From: Cafeteria roenbergensis
Lineage: Eukaryota; Sar; Bigyra; Bicosoecida; Cafeteriaceae
Direction: 5' to 3'
Length of the DNA: 64,000 nucleotides
Assembly: GCA_008330645.1 (NCBI GenBank)
Contig: VLTN01000017.1
Location: 520,408-584,407 of the forward strand
In this document: one piece after another, positions 37,675-47,602 of the stretch
Numbering within the stretch: position 1 is the first letter of the stretch
Layout: each line of letters begins with the position of its first letter
Translations under genes and position numbers: made by a program
The notes under the pieces: generated by a model
What the model was told of the DNA's origin: nothing
Database searches by the model: none
The model's input: the letters and a program-made list of their open reading frames with translations, nothing else

Positions 37675-40600
37675 TTACGCGCGCGCCGCAGTGGACCGCC
37701 GCGGTCGCTTGGAGGCGCGGCGGCAGGGTTCGCCAGCCGCTGGGGGGAGCGCGGAGGGGGAAGATGCCGCCGCCTTGCGGCCACGGCGGCTGGCGTGCGC
37801 GGCGGTGTCACGCTCCCCGCTGCCGGTGGCGCCATCAGCGCCTCCGCCATCCTCCCTGTCACAAGCGTCGTCGTCGTCGTCGTCGTCGTCGTCGGCATTG
37901 TCGTCGTCGTCGTCGTCGTCGCTCGAGGAGTCGCGGTCGGCGTCGGCCCCGCCCTCGTCGTCCTCGGACGACAGGTCTGGGTCGTCCTCCTCCTCAATCT
38001 CGCTCAGCTCGTTGGACGAAGCGGCCTTGTCGACAGCCTTTTTCGGCTGAGAGCGGCCGGCGGATCGGCTGCTCCGCGCCCCGCCAGCTGCCCTGCGCCC
38101 GTGAACAGGTCGCCTCGCGGCAAAGGCGCTCCCATCCTGCTCTGCCTGCACGGCAAGGCGCAAGAGGCGGTGCAGCCGCTGCACGCCCTCGAGCGGCACC
38201 GGCTGGCCCGGGTCCCGGCTAAGCTCAAGCCAGTCGGCAGCTGGCGGCACAAGCAAGGGCGGCTCGCGGTCCGACCGCACCGCCGCTCTCGCTTTGTCAG
38301 CAGCCAGCGGTGCGCGCGGCTTGAACTCCAAGCAGCGCTGCGCCGAGAGGCCGTACACAGCACAGGTGTGCGCGCGGATGCCCGCGGCGCAGACCAGGCC
38401 AAAGGCCTCGCTGCACGCGGCCTGCAGGCGCGACACTGCAGCGGCAACCGCTGCTCCCTGGCGGCCGGTGCGCGAGCTCGCGGCGGCACCACTGCCACCC
38501 CCGCGCGAGGAGGAGGAGGAGGCGGAGGAGTGGCCAATCACCAGGTCCGTCTCGTCTCCGGAGTCAGAGTCGGCCGCCGCAGCAGGCCGGGCCGCGAGCG
38601 ACGCCTCCAGCTCCGCGCCCCAGGCGCACTCGCCCGTGGACAGGGCGCCTGGCACCGCGAGCGCCTGCTCCAGCGCTCGCCGGAGGGACTGCGTCGCGCG
38701 CGCGCCCCTGCGCAGGAGCAGCATCGCGGCCGTGTGGGCGGCGCACAGCGCCTCGGCGTCCGTTGCCAGCTCCAGAGAGCAGAGCGCGACGGAGACCATG
38801 CGGCGCAGCGACGACGGCGCCCACCGCCGCCGGGCCAGGGGGGCCGTTCCTTCCTGCGCGCCGGAACCGAGGCGGTCGCTGCCGCCTGCGTGCGGCTCGC
38901 CGGCCCGACGCGCTCTTGTCGGCGAGGCGCGGCCGCCCACTGCCCCGCCGAGATCCGAGGCCGCGAGCTGCACGAGGCGGTGGACGATCGCGACGCGCTG
39001 GAGCTCGGCGCCTGTGGCGTCCACGGCGCGGTGCAGGGCCCAGAGCTGCGCCAGGATGCTGTTGGGCGGCGAGCAAACCAGCGCGGGCTCGACAGGCTGC
39101 AGGGTGACGAGCCGAGGCGCTGCGGCGCCGGGCTGCGGCCGGGCCGGCTGCCACGCTTCTGGCGGGTGCAGCGGCTGCGCCGACGGCTGCGCCCCGACCA
39201 CCAGCCGCTGCGAGACGCTGGCTGCCGCTGCCCCGGAGGCGGTGGCATCCCGCGGCTCTGCGGCGAGGCGGCCGCCGGTCGCAAGCCTGGCGAGGTCGGC
39301 GGATCCTGAGGTGAGGGCGGCGTGCAGAGCTCTGCCAAGCGCGTCACGCTCCGCTGGCTTCGCAGACGCAGCCTGCGCGGCGATGGCCGGCAGGGACGCC
39401 GTGGCCGAGGCAGCAGCCGCAGCCGCGTCCGCGAAGCGAGCCATAGCCGGCGCAGTGAGGCGCGCCTGCGTTTCCCACGCGCGGTGGACGCCGTCCAGCG
39501 CGGCTCGCTGCAGCAGCTGCGGGTGGGCGTGGCTGAGCTGCGTGAGGACCAGACGCGCGCGGCGACGGATGGCCGCGGCGCTGCCCCGCGCCTCCTCCCA
39601 GGCGCGGGCGAAGTCGGCCCGCCGGGACGAGGCCAGCGCTTCGAGGCCAGCCGCGACGACTGGCTGGGAGGTGCCCGTCTGGTTGCCGGCAAGGGCAGCC
39701 CACAGCCCCGCCAGACTCCGAAGCTCTGGCGGGCGCATCCGGGGGACTCCCGGCTGCGGCACGGAGGCGGCGAGGGCCACGAGCGGCGCTGCGACCAGCT
39801 CAGGCTGCATCGCGCCGAAGCGAGCTGCGTCCCCCCCCAGCAGCGCGGCCGCCGACCTCACTGCCGGAGCCGGGTCCCTCAGCAGGCGAAGCATCGTCGG
39901 CGTGTGGAGCGAGAGGAACGCGGCGATGGCTGCCGCGGTCGCAGACGCGCGGGCTCCTTGCGGCGGCGCATCGGCGGCCGCCGCTGCCTCTCCCTGCCCC
40001 GCCAGCAGATCGGGCGAGTCTCCTCGCCGAGGCCCGTCACTGTCGCCGGACTCGTCGGCCTCGTCCAGCCGCAGCTCGCGCACCGGCAGCCGGCGGCGGC
40101 GGCTCGTGCTCGGTGTACGCTTCTTGCTGGAGCTGCTTCGGGCGGCGCCGCGGCGGCTGGCGGCGGCAGCCCCGGGCGACGGCGGCCCCGCCCCGGCCGG
40201 GGACACGGGCGCAGCACCGCTGCCCGCCGAGAGCGCGAGGCGGCGCTCAGCGCGAGCGGCCTCCTGCTGCGCCCGCTCCGCCGCCGCGGCTTTTGCTTCG
40301 GCGCTGCCCCGAAGAGCCGCCTCACCCAGCGCGTACCCGCCAGTCGAGCTGTGGAGAGCGCGGGCCCTGGCCTCGGCCTCGGCTGCCGACCGCTTCCGCT
40401 GCACGGCAGAGGCCAGCATGTCGCGCACGGCAACCACAGCCGCGCGGCGAATCACCGGGTGGCTGTCCTCCAGCGCGGACAGCACAGCGCGGGCGACTGC
40501 CGGCTCCTCCAGGAGCCGGGCATCGCGAGAGCACACGGCGAGGAGTCCCGACACAGCCGCCGCCCGAACTGACCGCAGCTGCGCGCCGGCACGCGGGTCC

Positions 40601-43600
40601 AGTCCGACGCCCGCCTCCGACTGCTCTGCCCCTGCCGCCCCCGCCGCAGGGATGGCCAGCCGCGCCCAGAAGCACAGCTCGCGAACCACCCGTCGAAACA
40701 CGAGCGGCGGCTGGACGGGATCGCCGTCACCAGGCCAGCCGCTGCCTCCGGCGGGCCGCTCGTGCTCCACGAACAGCCCGCGGTCGCCAGAGAGGAAGGA
40801 GGCAACGGCCTGCGCGTCGGCCAGCGCCCCAGGCAGCGGCAGGGGGGCGCGCGACACGAAGCTGCGGCGCGCGCGGGAGCGCTGCGCCCTGGCTGCTGCG
40901 GCAGCCACAACAAGCGGGTCGTCCTCGTCGCGCATGCCCATCGCGAGGCCATCGTCGTCGAAATTGTCCTCGTCCTCGTCCGTGTCGTCGCCAAAATCGC
41001 TGCCTCCATCGCTCTCGACGGCGTCCCGCGCACCACTTCCAGCACCGCTGTCACCAGCAGCACCGCTGCCGCCGCCGCTGCCCGGGCGCCCAGGCCCAGC
41101 ACGCCGTGAGCTGCGCCGACCCCGAAGACTGCCCGCATCGCGCGCGCTGGAGCGTTCCCGGCTGCTTTGCATTCCAAGAGGGACCTCCGCGGTGGCGCCC
41201 ATCCCCGCCCCGGGATCGAACGGCTCCGCTGCGACCAGGCCGGCAAGGCCTGGCCGAGGGACGGGCATGGCCGAGCCCGTGCCGCGCCTGCGCCCCGGGG
41301 AGGCAAAGACGTCGTCGGCGTCGCTGCCATCGGAGCCATCGAACGAGTCAACGCTCTGCGCCCCACCAAGCCGCGCACGGGCCGGCGTGGACGCCAGACT
41401 GGCCCGAGCCTCGCTGGCTGGGCGGTCGATTGGGTCCGCGTCGGCGTCGGTGGCGGCCTCCGAAGCCAGCTGAGCGAGTCTGATGGCCTCCCCCGGCGCC
41501 GCATCGACATCCACGTGGCGGCATACTGCCCCCAGCACCGTCAGGGCGGTGCACAGCAGACGCAACGACACGCCATCCCGGTCCTGCGACAGGGCTGTGA
41601 ACCACGTCGCGAGCCGGCTCGCCTTGGACGACGCGGACTTGCTGCTGGCGCTGCTGCCGTTGCCGCTTGGGCCGGCTGCAACTGATAGGAAGGAGTGCCT
41701 TGCCCAGCGAGCGTGGTCGTGGAAGCGCCGCACAACTCCAAGGATGCCCCCGCGGCGAATCTCGTCGGACAGGCGCCACGAGGGGTCCGCCTTGGCCGCG
41801 GGCGGGCAGCGTTCAGCCGCGGCCACTAGCGCCTCCGTCGTCAGCGCGACGGCGGCCAGAGTGTCAGCGGCCGTCGCATCGAGCAGGAGGCGGCAAACCG
41901 ACGCGGAGGCGCTCTGGAGCAGGGCGGAATCTGGCCGCATCGCGGGCAGGACCCGTCGCAGCACGCCCAGCGCCGAGACGTGGCAGGCGGAGAGGCTGGT
42001 CGCCGAGGCGGCACCAACTGCAACTGCCATGTCGCGCAGGTGCACAAGGGCTGGAGAGGTGCTCTCGCTGCCTGGGAGCGGCGAGGGCGCTGCCCCAAGC
42101 GAGGCCGCCGTGGCGGCAGCCGCCTCAAGCAAACGCTCTGCGGGCACCTGAACGGAAGCACGGCCAGGCAGGGCTCGGTCGAGGACGTCCCTGCAGCCGC
42201 CCACCAGCCCCATGAGAGCGCGAGGAGCGACGGTGGCAATGGCCTCGCAAACGGAGGCCGAGGCTGCCGCGGCCTCGCAGTCCCAAGCCTGCCGGCCGAT
42301 GGCCCGGGCGGCGGGGGCCACGGCGGACAGAGCGACCGCCACGAACGAAGGACGCCGCAGCGCCGCGGGACAGGCCAGAAGCTGCGGCGCTAGGACGCGC
42401 AGGAGCGGTTGGCAGTAAGGGCCAAGCAGCCCCGCGATCGCCGCCCAGTGCGAGGGCCAGTGGGGCAGCTCCGGGGTGGAATGCTCACCCCCTGCTGGCA
42501 CGGGCTCCGCTCCCTCGGCCGCAGCAGCAGCAGCGGCGGCGGCGGCGGCGGCGGTGGCAGCAGCGGCGGCGGAGGCGGCGGCGGTGGCGGAGGCGGCGGC
42601 GGCGGCGGAGGCGGCGTCCGCCTTTCCGGTCGTTGCCGACGGCGGTGGAGCAGCAGCTGGTTCTTGCGCCGCCACGGGACTGAACGCGCGCTGCACGCGC
42701 GCCCAGCTGGCCCAGGCCAGCGCCCGCAGCACCCGGGAAACGGGCCACAGCCCAGCTCCGAGCTCGGCCGCCGGGGAATCCAACGCAGCGGCGTGCTCGG
42801 ACCAGTCGGTCGCAGCAGCGCTCTCCACTAGCGCTGCCTGCAGCGACACAGCATCCTCGGCCGCCGCGTCCCCTCGGGGTGGCGCCCGTTTGGCGCCAGC
42901 GCCGGCTGGCCCGGACGCCCCGGCGGGGACACTGCTACGACGCGTCTCCTTGCAGCCTGCTAGCGCCTCGCCCTCCGTCGCTGCGGCGAACCCCGCCCTG
43001 CCGACGAGTACCGGCAGCAGCGCCGCCAACCAGATAACGCCCCGGGAGCACTGCCCGCCGGGAAGCATCGCCTGCAGCTCGTCCATGCGAGCCGCGTCCA
43101 CGCGCGACAGCGCGCCGCCCCGTCGGCTCGCGATTGCCGACACCTCCGCGAGCTCTGCAGCGCGTTCCGCAATCGCCACGAGAACGGAGCGGGCACGCGA
43201 CGCGGCCTCGGCGGCAGATGGCGCAGCCCTGGCCAAAGACGCCTTGGGCGAGCGAGCAGGGGGCGCCCGGCGTGTGGGGGGCTCGCTCCGCACGGGAGGA
43301 GAGAGCCACGCCTTGCGCAGCGCCGCCGCGGCACAGTCCCGCACGGCGTCGTCCTCGTCCTCATCGAGCACGGTGCCCGCAAGAGCCTCGAGCACACTGA
43401 CCCTCGCGCGATGCTGCTCAAAGCCCGCAGCCAGCCGGTGCAGCTCGGCCAGCCGCCCCGAAAGCTCGGCAGCTGCAGCCGAGCCGCGCTCGGTGTGGGC
43501 AGGCGCGGCCCCGGCAACTGCCACAGATCCGCAGCGCACTGCCGCCTCGTCTTCCGAAGCGCGATCAGGGTCGGCCCAGTCTGGGCCCAGAGCCCCTCCG

Positions 43601-44028
43601 GCGTTGAGCGCGGAGGCCAGCAGGGTCGTCACGGCGCGCCGCACAGCCACTCCATCGTCGGACAGAAGCGACACCAGCGCGGCGCAGTAGCTGGAGGCAG
43701 CCCGCTTCGCAGCTTCAGTGGCACCAAGCGATGCGCTCCCACCCACGTGGTCGCCCACGAGCGCGACAGCCTCCGCCCGCACGCTGCGGGCTGAGTCGGT
43801 CAGCGCGCGTGACACTGCCGCCGTGACATCGGGTCGGAGCATCACCGCCTGGTCGCGCTCAACGGCGCAGCGCAGCGCCTTGAGCGCCATCACCTTGATT
43901 CTCGCCCGGCCAGGGGCGTCGGCCAGGCCCAGAACTCGAAGCGGGACGCGGCGCAACAGCTCCTCATAGCGACGGTCCACTGGAACGGCCTCGCCGTCAA
44001 GGCCCTGCGGATCCCACGCGCAGCACAA
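37675..44028 (-). CDS. SCC2: Cohesin loader SCC2/NIPBL, C-terminal part
   Basis: HEAT-repeat subunit of the SCC2-SCC4 complex that loads cohesin onto chromatin. This 2,100-residue frame starts in the middle of the family's most conserved region. RIKVMALKALRCAVERDQ and SARSVRAEAVALVGDHVG are followed by LLSDDGVAVRRAVTTLL and LDEDEDDAVRDCAAAALRKA, in the same order as NIPBL. Near residue 830, LLCTALTVLGAVCRHVDVD matches the family's RYFDFD segment. Acidic and poly-Ala insertions interrupt the repeats. The C-terminus is a disordered acidic run (an Asp tract from gtc repeats at 37868-37925) followed by basic residues. The ATG at 44028 is not the real start: an acceptor gatccgcag ending at 44005 marks an upstream exon, and the N-terminal half lies at 44621-47194. 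Confidence 0.85.
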   Translation of the reverse strand: MCCAWDPQGLDGEAVPVDRRYEELLRRVPLRVLGLADAPGRARIKVMALKALRCAVERDQAVMLRPDVTAAVSRALTDSARSVRAEAVALVGDHVGGSASLGATEAAKRAASSYCAALVSLLSDDGVAVRRAVTTLLASALNAGGALGPDWADPDRASEDEAAVRCGSVAVAGAAPAHTERGSAAAAELSGRLAELHRLAAGFEQHRARVSVLEALAGTVLDEDEDDAVRDCAAAALRKAWLSPPVRSEPPTRRAPPARSPKASLARAAPSAAEAASRARSVLVAIAERAAELAEVSAIASRRGGALSRVDAARMDELQAMLPGGQCSRGVIWLAALLPVLVGRAGFAAATEGEALAGCKETRRSSVPAGASGPAGAGAKRAPPRGDAAAEDAVSLQAALVESAAATDWSEHAAALDSPAAELGAGLWPVSRVLRALAWASWARVQRAFSPVAAQEPAAAPPPSATTGKADAASAAAAASATAAASAAAAATAAAAAAAAAAAAEGAEPVPAGGEHSTPELPHWPSHWAAIAGLLGPYCQPLLRVLAPQLLACPAALRRPSFVAVALSAVAPAARAIGRQAWDCEAAAASASVCEAIATVAPRALMGLVGGCRDVLDRALPGRASVQVPAERLLEAAAATAASLGAAPSPLPGSESTSPALVHLRDMAVAVGAASATSLSACHVSALGVLRRVLPAMRPDSALLQSASASVCRLLLDATAADTLAAVALTTEALVAAAERCPPAAKADPSWRLSDEIRRGGILGVVRRFHDHARWARHSFLSVAAGPSGNGSSASSKSASSKASRLATWFTALSQDRDGVSLRLLCTALTVLGAVCRHVDVDAAPGEAIRLAQLASEAATDADADPIDRPASEARASLASTPARARLGGAQSVDSFDGSDGSDADDVFASPGRRRGTGSAMPVPRPGLAGLVAAEPFDPGAGMGATAEVPLGMQSSRERSSARDAGSLRGRRSSRRAGPGRPGSGGGSGAAGDSGAGSGARDAVESDGGSDFGDDTDEDEDNFDDDGLAMGMRDEDDPLVVAAAAARAQRSRARRSFVSRAPLPLPGALADAQAVASFLSGDRGLFVEHERPAGGSGWPGDGDPVQPPLVFRRVVRELCFWARLAIPAAGAAGAEQSEAGVGLDPRAGAQLRSVRAAAVSGLLAVCSRDARLLEEPAVARAVLSALEDSHPVIRRAAVVAVRDMLASAVQRKRSAAEAEARARALHSSTGGYALGEAALRGSAEAKAAAAERAQQEAARAERRLALSAGSGAAPVSPAGAGPPSPGAAAASRRGAARSSSSKKRTPSTSRRRRLPVRELRLDEADESGDSDGPRRGDSPDLLAGQGEAAAAADAPPQGARASATAAAIAAFLSLHTPTMLRLLRDPAPAVRSAAALLGGDAARFGAMQPELVAAPLVALAASVPQPGVPRMRPPELRSLAGLWAALAGNQTGTSQPVVAAGLEALASSRRADFARAWEEARGSAAAIRRRARLVLTQLSHAHPQLLQRAALDGVHRAWETQARLTAPAMARFADAAAAAASATASLPAIAAQAASAKPAERDALGRALHAALTSGSADLARLATGGRLAAEPRDATASGAAAASVSQRLVVGAQPSAQPLHPPEAWQPARPQPGAAAPRLVTLQPVEPALVCSPPNSILAQLWALHRAVDATGAELQRVAIVHRLVQLAASDLGGAVGGRASPTRARRAGEPHAGGSDRLGSGAQEGTAPLARRRWAPSSLRRMVSVALCSLELATDAEALCAAHTAAMLLLRRGARATQSLRRALEQALAVPGALSTGECAWGAELEASLAARPAAAADSDSGDETDLVIGHSSASSSSSRGGGSGAAASSRTGRQGAAVAAAVSRLQAACSEAFGLVCAAGIRAHTCAVYGLSAQRCLEFKPRAPLAADKARAAVRSDREPPLLVPPAADWLELSRDPGQPVPLEGVQRLHRLLRLAVQAEQDGSAFAARRPVHGRRAAGGARSSRSAGRSQPKKAVDKAASSNELSEIEEEDDPDLSSEDDEGGADADRDSSSDDDDDDDNADDDDDDDDDACDREDGGGADGATGSGERDTAAHASRRGRKAAASSPSALPPAAGEPCRRASKRPRRSTAARA
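42517..42625 (-). repeat. Poly-Ala coding GCG/GCA repeat in SCC2
   Basis: An imperfect trinucleotide array encodes about 35 residues, almost all Ala with a few Ser and Thr, inside an insertion between HEAT repeats. Confidence 0.8.
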
Positions 44029-44275
44029 GCAGGAATGTCAAGCAGCGAGCGGGTGCATTGAGAGGGGGCGCGCAAGGTCTTGTTCAATGCGCTCGGGGTC
44101 GCCTTAACCAATACGGCGCCGCGCCGCCCCGCCCCGTCCCCCTCCCAAACCGGAGCGGCAGGCTGCCACGTGCGCAGCATCTCCACGCCGCGCGGATAGC
44201 CGTGTGCATGCCATGACACAACGGCGTAGTCCCCGTGCTGGACGCCCACAGCACAACAGCCTCGGTCGAGCAAGC

Positions 44276-44284
44276 AAAAAAAAA
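44276..44284 (-). terminator. RNA polymerase III terminator of tRNA-Thr
   Basis: Nine consecutive T on the minus strand, beginning two bases after the tRNA 3' end, a strong Pol III stop signal. Confidence 0.8.
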
Positions 44285-44286
44285 TT

Positions 44287-44357
44287 GCCTGCATCTGGGA
44301 TCGAACCAGAGACCTCCTGTTTACAAGACAGGTGCTCTACCACTAAGCTATACAGGC
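44287..44357 (-). tRNA. tRNA-Thr(UGU)
   Basis: A 71-nt cloverleaf on the minus strand. The 7-bp acceptor pairs gcctgta with tgcaggc, with one G-U pair. The D arm has the box A sequence tagcttagtgg. The anticodon stem is cctgt/acagg with loop cttgtaa, so the anticodon is TGT. The T arm is tctgg-ttcgatc-ccaga, matching box B. No intron is present and CCA is not encoded. The gene lies in what appears to be an intron of SCC2, same strand. Confidence 0.93.
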
Positions 44358-44620
44358 TAGATATTGACATGGTCCAAAATCAGCTGTTCTCAAGATGGAA
44401 CGCGAGCAAACTCACGAGGTGGCTCATCCCCGAGACGCACGTTCCCCGGTTGGCGACTGACCGCGCGTCCACAAAGGCGCCATATGCATCCCTGCGAACG
44501 AGGATGCGCAATCCGAACAAGGCGGACCCGGTTGCACTTTCGGCCACAGGCAGGGCGGAGGCGGCCGAGCGAAGCGACAAGCAAAGCGACTCCGGGCTCG
44601 CCACATCCGGCCGGCCTCAC

Positions 44621-47194
44621 GCCTCGGCGTCGGGCGAGGCCGCTGCCCAGCCGCTCAGGAGCAAGCTCCTCGCGGCACGTGCCCACGCTGCTCCGTCAAC
44701 ACTCGCTCGCTCCGTGGCGGCGATGCTTCGCGCAACAAGGGCGCGGCAGACTGCGACGAACACAAGCAAGCGGACCACACGACGGTTGCAGCGACGCGCC
44801 GGCTCCGCAGCGAAACTAGAGCTGGCGCCGAACATTCAGGACCCCCTCCTCCCGTCCCGCTGGCAGCCTCTCACCAAAGAGTTCCCTTCTCGGAGGCGAT
44901 TGCAGGAACGGGGCCAGTGTCGGTGCGGGGCCAGCCAGCGACGGGGTGTGCCGCCGCTGTTGCACGGCCGCTACTGCTGCTGCCTCAACAAGATCCACCG
45001 CGGCGAGGAGGGGGCTGTGCGGGCGGTCGGGCGCAGCGCTGGCGCCCGTGGCAGCGCTGGTGCCCGAGGCATCGCCGGCGCCCTCAGTTTCCCCACGCTG
45101 CGCCGAGTGGAGCGCCGCGCGTGCACGTCCAAGGCCTGCTGACTTGCTCCACCCGCGCAGCTGAGCAGCGCCGCCAGAGAGGGCGCCGCCTTGCGCCTTC
45201 CTCACCGCGGCCACGTCGGCGGCAAAGCCGATGGCGCTGGCAACTGCAGGGAGCGCCACGACAGACTGCCTGGCGCCCGCATCGCTCGGCCCGCTCGTTC
45301 CACCGGCCGCCTTGACTGCGCAAGCGGCAAGCGCCTCCAGGAGCAAGGCGGAGCCAAGCCCCATGGGATTTCCGGCTGCTCCAGCGGCGTCAGTCGCCAG
45401 CACTTCGATTGCTCGCCTCCACTCGGGAGCTGCGGCAGCGGCTGCCGCTGCTTCGGCGGCGCCGCCGGTGGCTGCGTCTCGCGCCCGCTTGCTCCTGGCC
45501 AGGGGTTTGGCGGCCGCGCGCGTGACGAGCACCGTGGCAATGGACGACGCTGTGGCTGCAGCAGCAGTCGAGGCAGCGCGGAGGGAAGCTGACGCAGCCT
45601 GGCTCGAGCCCGAGACGCCACCGAGCGTGCGGCAAGGCGCTGGGCGCCCCAGTGCTTCCACCGCGGCTTCAGCCACGAGCCGGAACAGAAGCAGCGACGG
45701 GGCCGTGGCCAGCGGTGCCGAGCCAAGCCGAACTGCGCTGAGCGACGCCGTCGCCGCTTCTTCGGCTGATGCCCGAGCCCGTCCGTGTCCGGCCACGTGT
45801 GCCGTGGCAACGACACACGAGGCCATGCACGCGTGGCGCGAGCGCCCCCGCGCTGGCCCCTGGGACGCGGCCCGCGCGGCCGACAGCGCGTCGTCCACCA
45901 CTCCTCTCTGGGCCTCCGGCCATCGTCGGAATACCGCCGCGGGCCCCTCGATGGCAGCATGCTGCAGTGTCTCGTGCAGGGCAAGGGCTGAGGCAACGCC
46001 CGGTTCGCGGGACCTGCCGCGCCCCAGCCCCGCCGGGCTGCTCCCAACGACCTCGCAGCACGCGGCCGCCAGGGCCTCGCCTGCGTCCAGAGGCACCAGC
46101 GAGCCCGAAACGCTCCTGGCCAGACTCCGCACTGCTGCTGCCAGCCGGGCCGCGAACCTCCCTGCCCGCGGCAGAGCATCTGCGACCCGTGCCTTGGCCT
46201 CTGGCTGCAGCGATGCCTGTGCGGTGGTCGGGCCACCGGTCTTGCTCGCGTCGCGCTCCGGTGGCAGCTGCGCTCTGCCTCGCGCAGCTGGCAGAGACAG
46301 GCACCGCAGCACGGCCACGACCAGTGCGGCCGCGGCGGCAGGCGCCTCGTCTGTACGAACGCCGGCCGGCACGCGGAGAACCCGGCAAAGGTGGGCGACG
46401 ACTGTGGCTGCGGCAAGGCCTGTCCGCAGAGCCGCCCCCGCACAGCTTGCATCGGCCGCTTCCCATTCGGCCTGGGTGCCAAACAGCACTCGTGACAGCG
46501 TGGCGACGTGTGGCGTCGCTGCAGAGCAAGCATCGGCGAGCGTCGCCAGCAGCGACGTCCCTTCCGCCGAACTCAGGGTGTCAGGCTGGAGTCCCTCAGC
46601 TTGCGCCGCGCCTGCGCCCTTGTTGGCAGCCTCCACAACGATCGACTCGGAAGGCCAATCATGAAGGGCGGCGGCACACGCGTCGGCGCTGGCAAGTTGC
46701 GTCGGCCCGGAGGCTGCAAGTGAGCGGAGCAGCTGCAACGTCCCTGTCGCCGTCCTCGCAGCCTGTCCCGCTGGCGAGCTATGGTGACCGCCGCTGCTGG
46801 GAGTGCTCGAAGAAGAGTTCAAAGCGGCAGCAGCGGGGAGCCCCGAGGCTGGGAGGCCGTTTGAGCCGCCAAGCGAGGGCACGCAGGCCTCGCCGGGCGA
46901 AAGCGGCGCGGAGCCCGCTTGCGGGGCTGCAGCCACGGTTCCTGGCCCGCCGGGCGCGCCACGAGACATTGCTATGCTGGGGGCGGCCTGCTGCTCTTGC
47001 GGCGTTGCCAAGCCGCCGCTGGCTTGGCACGGCGGAGGCACGCCGGAGGCGCTCCACTCGAGCAGCGTCACAGCTGCCCTGTCGGGGTCGTCCCCGGCCA
47101 GCTCGAGCGCCCGAGTGCAGTCTTCAACACTCAGCTTGACGCTTTTAGCAAACGCCTTGGCGAGCTTCCGCCGCTTGAGCGCGACTCGGTCCAT
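44621..47194 (-). CDS. SCC2: Cohesin loader SCC2/NIPBL, N-terminal part, with a UBA-like N-terminus
   Basis: The long exon reads 47194-44875 and would otherwise run to a stop at 44816. Parts match the N-terminal half of NIPBL in order. VFRRWPEAQRGVVDDALSAA resembles the family's YPDQR segment. PEWRRAIEVLATDAAG is followed by ALLLEALAACAVKA and VALPAVASAIGFAADVAAVR. The donor TTTG-GTGAGAGG at 44874 and acceptor TTCGTCGCAG lead in phase to a second exon, 44750-44621. It encodes CRALVARSIAATERASVDGA and AAWARAARSLLLSGW, which fits the NIPBL stretch just before the C-terminal exon. The first ~50 residues, KLSVEDCTRALELAGDDPDR and AAVTLLEW, look like a UBA helix bundle, which is not known to me in this family. 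If separate from the 37675-44028 ORF, it would be an unclassified HEAT-like protein. Confidence 0.65.
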
Positions 47195-47602
47195 GGCTCA
47201 AATCGCCACACTTGTCTCAATGCAGGAGCGCGGGAAAGCGCAGCGGTCCGTGGCACGCGCTGCGGTCGGCCCTGCCCAGAGGACGGAGGCAAGCGCAGCG
47301 GGAAGCAGATGCTGATCGATGCACGACCAGTGCGCGAGCGTTTGTTGTGTCGGACGTGCCGCTCGATCGTCGGCTGTCATCACTGGAAGCGCGGGCAGTG
47401 AGCGCTCTGCCAGCCGCGGGTATTTGCTCGCCGCGGGCGCTTGGCAGCGCTGCTCGCTCCCTGCATCGGAAGGTGTGCAAGTGCCCGGGTGAGTGGGCAA
47501 GCGAGTTGATGCCGGGACAGATTGGTGATTTTGGGGGGGGGGGGAGCATGTCTTCGTGCAAGCTTTGCTCGGCCGCGGACAGCGCGCAACTGCCGCGGCC
47601 GC
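47195..47602. other. Intergenic between SCC2 start and LRAT-protein stop
   Basis: About 408 bases with a run of ten or more G near 47532. It contains the SCC2 promoter and the 3' UTR of the LRAT-domain gene, which is on the same strand. No gene seen. Confidence 0.5.

Larger units (their letters stand above)
44005..44622 (-). other. Probable SCC2 intron containing a tRNA gene
   Basis: It lies between a candidate exon of SCC2 (44750 to about 44621) and the C-terminal exon (from 44004). The right edge has GTGAGG at 44620, but that donor leaves a one-base phase mismatch. A GC donor two bases earlier (GAG followed by GCGTGAGG) would join in frame. The left edge is gatccgcag. A sense-strand tRNA-Thr gene and its T-run terminator sit inside. 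Confidence 0.5.

Noticed and set aside
38294-41473. 1,059-codon plus-strand frame
   Set aside because: Antisense to the HEAT-repeat region of SCC2. Ser/Arg/Ala-rich without motifs.
44380-44604. Minus-strand ORF as an additional SCC2 exon
   Set aside because: No similarity to the cohesin loader, and the protein alignment leaves no gap that it would fill. It lies within the inferred intron.
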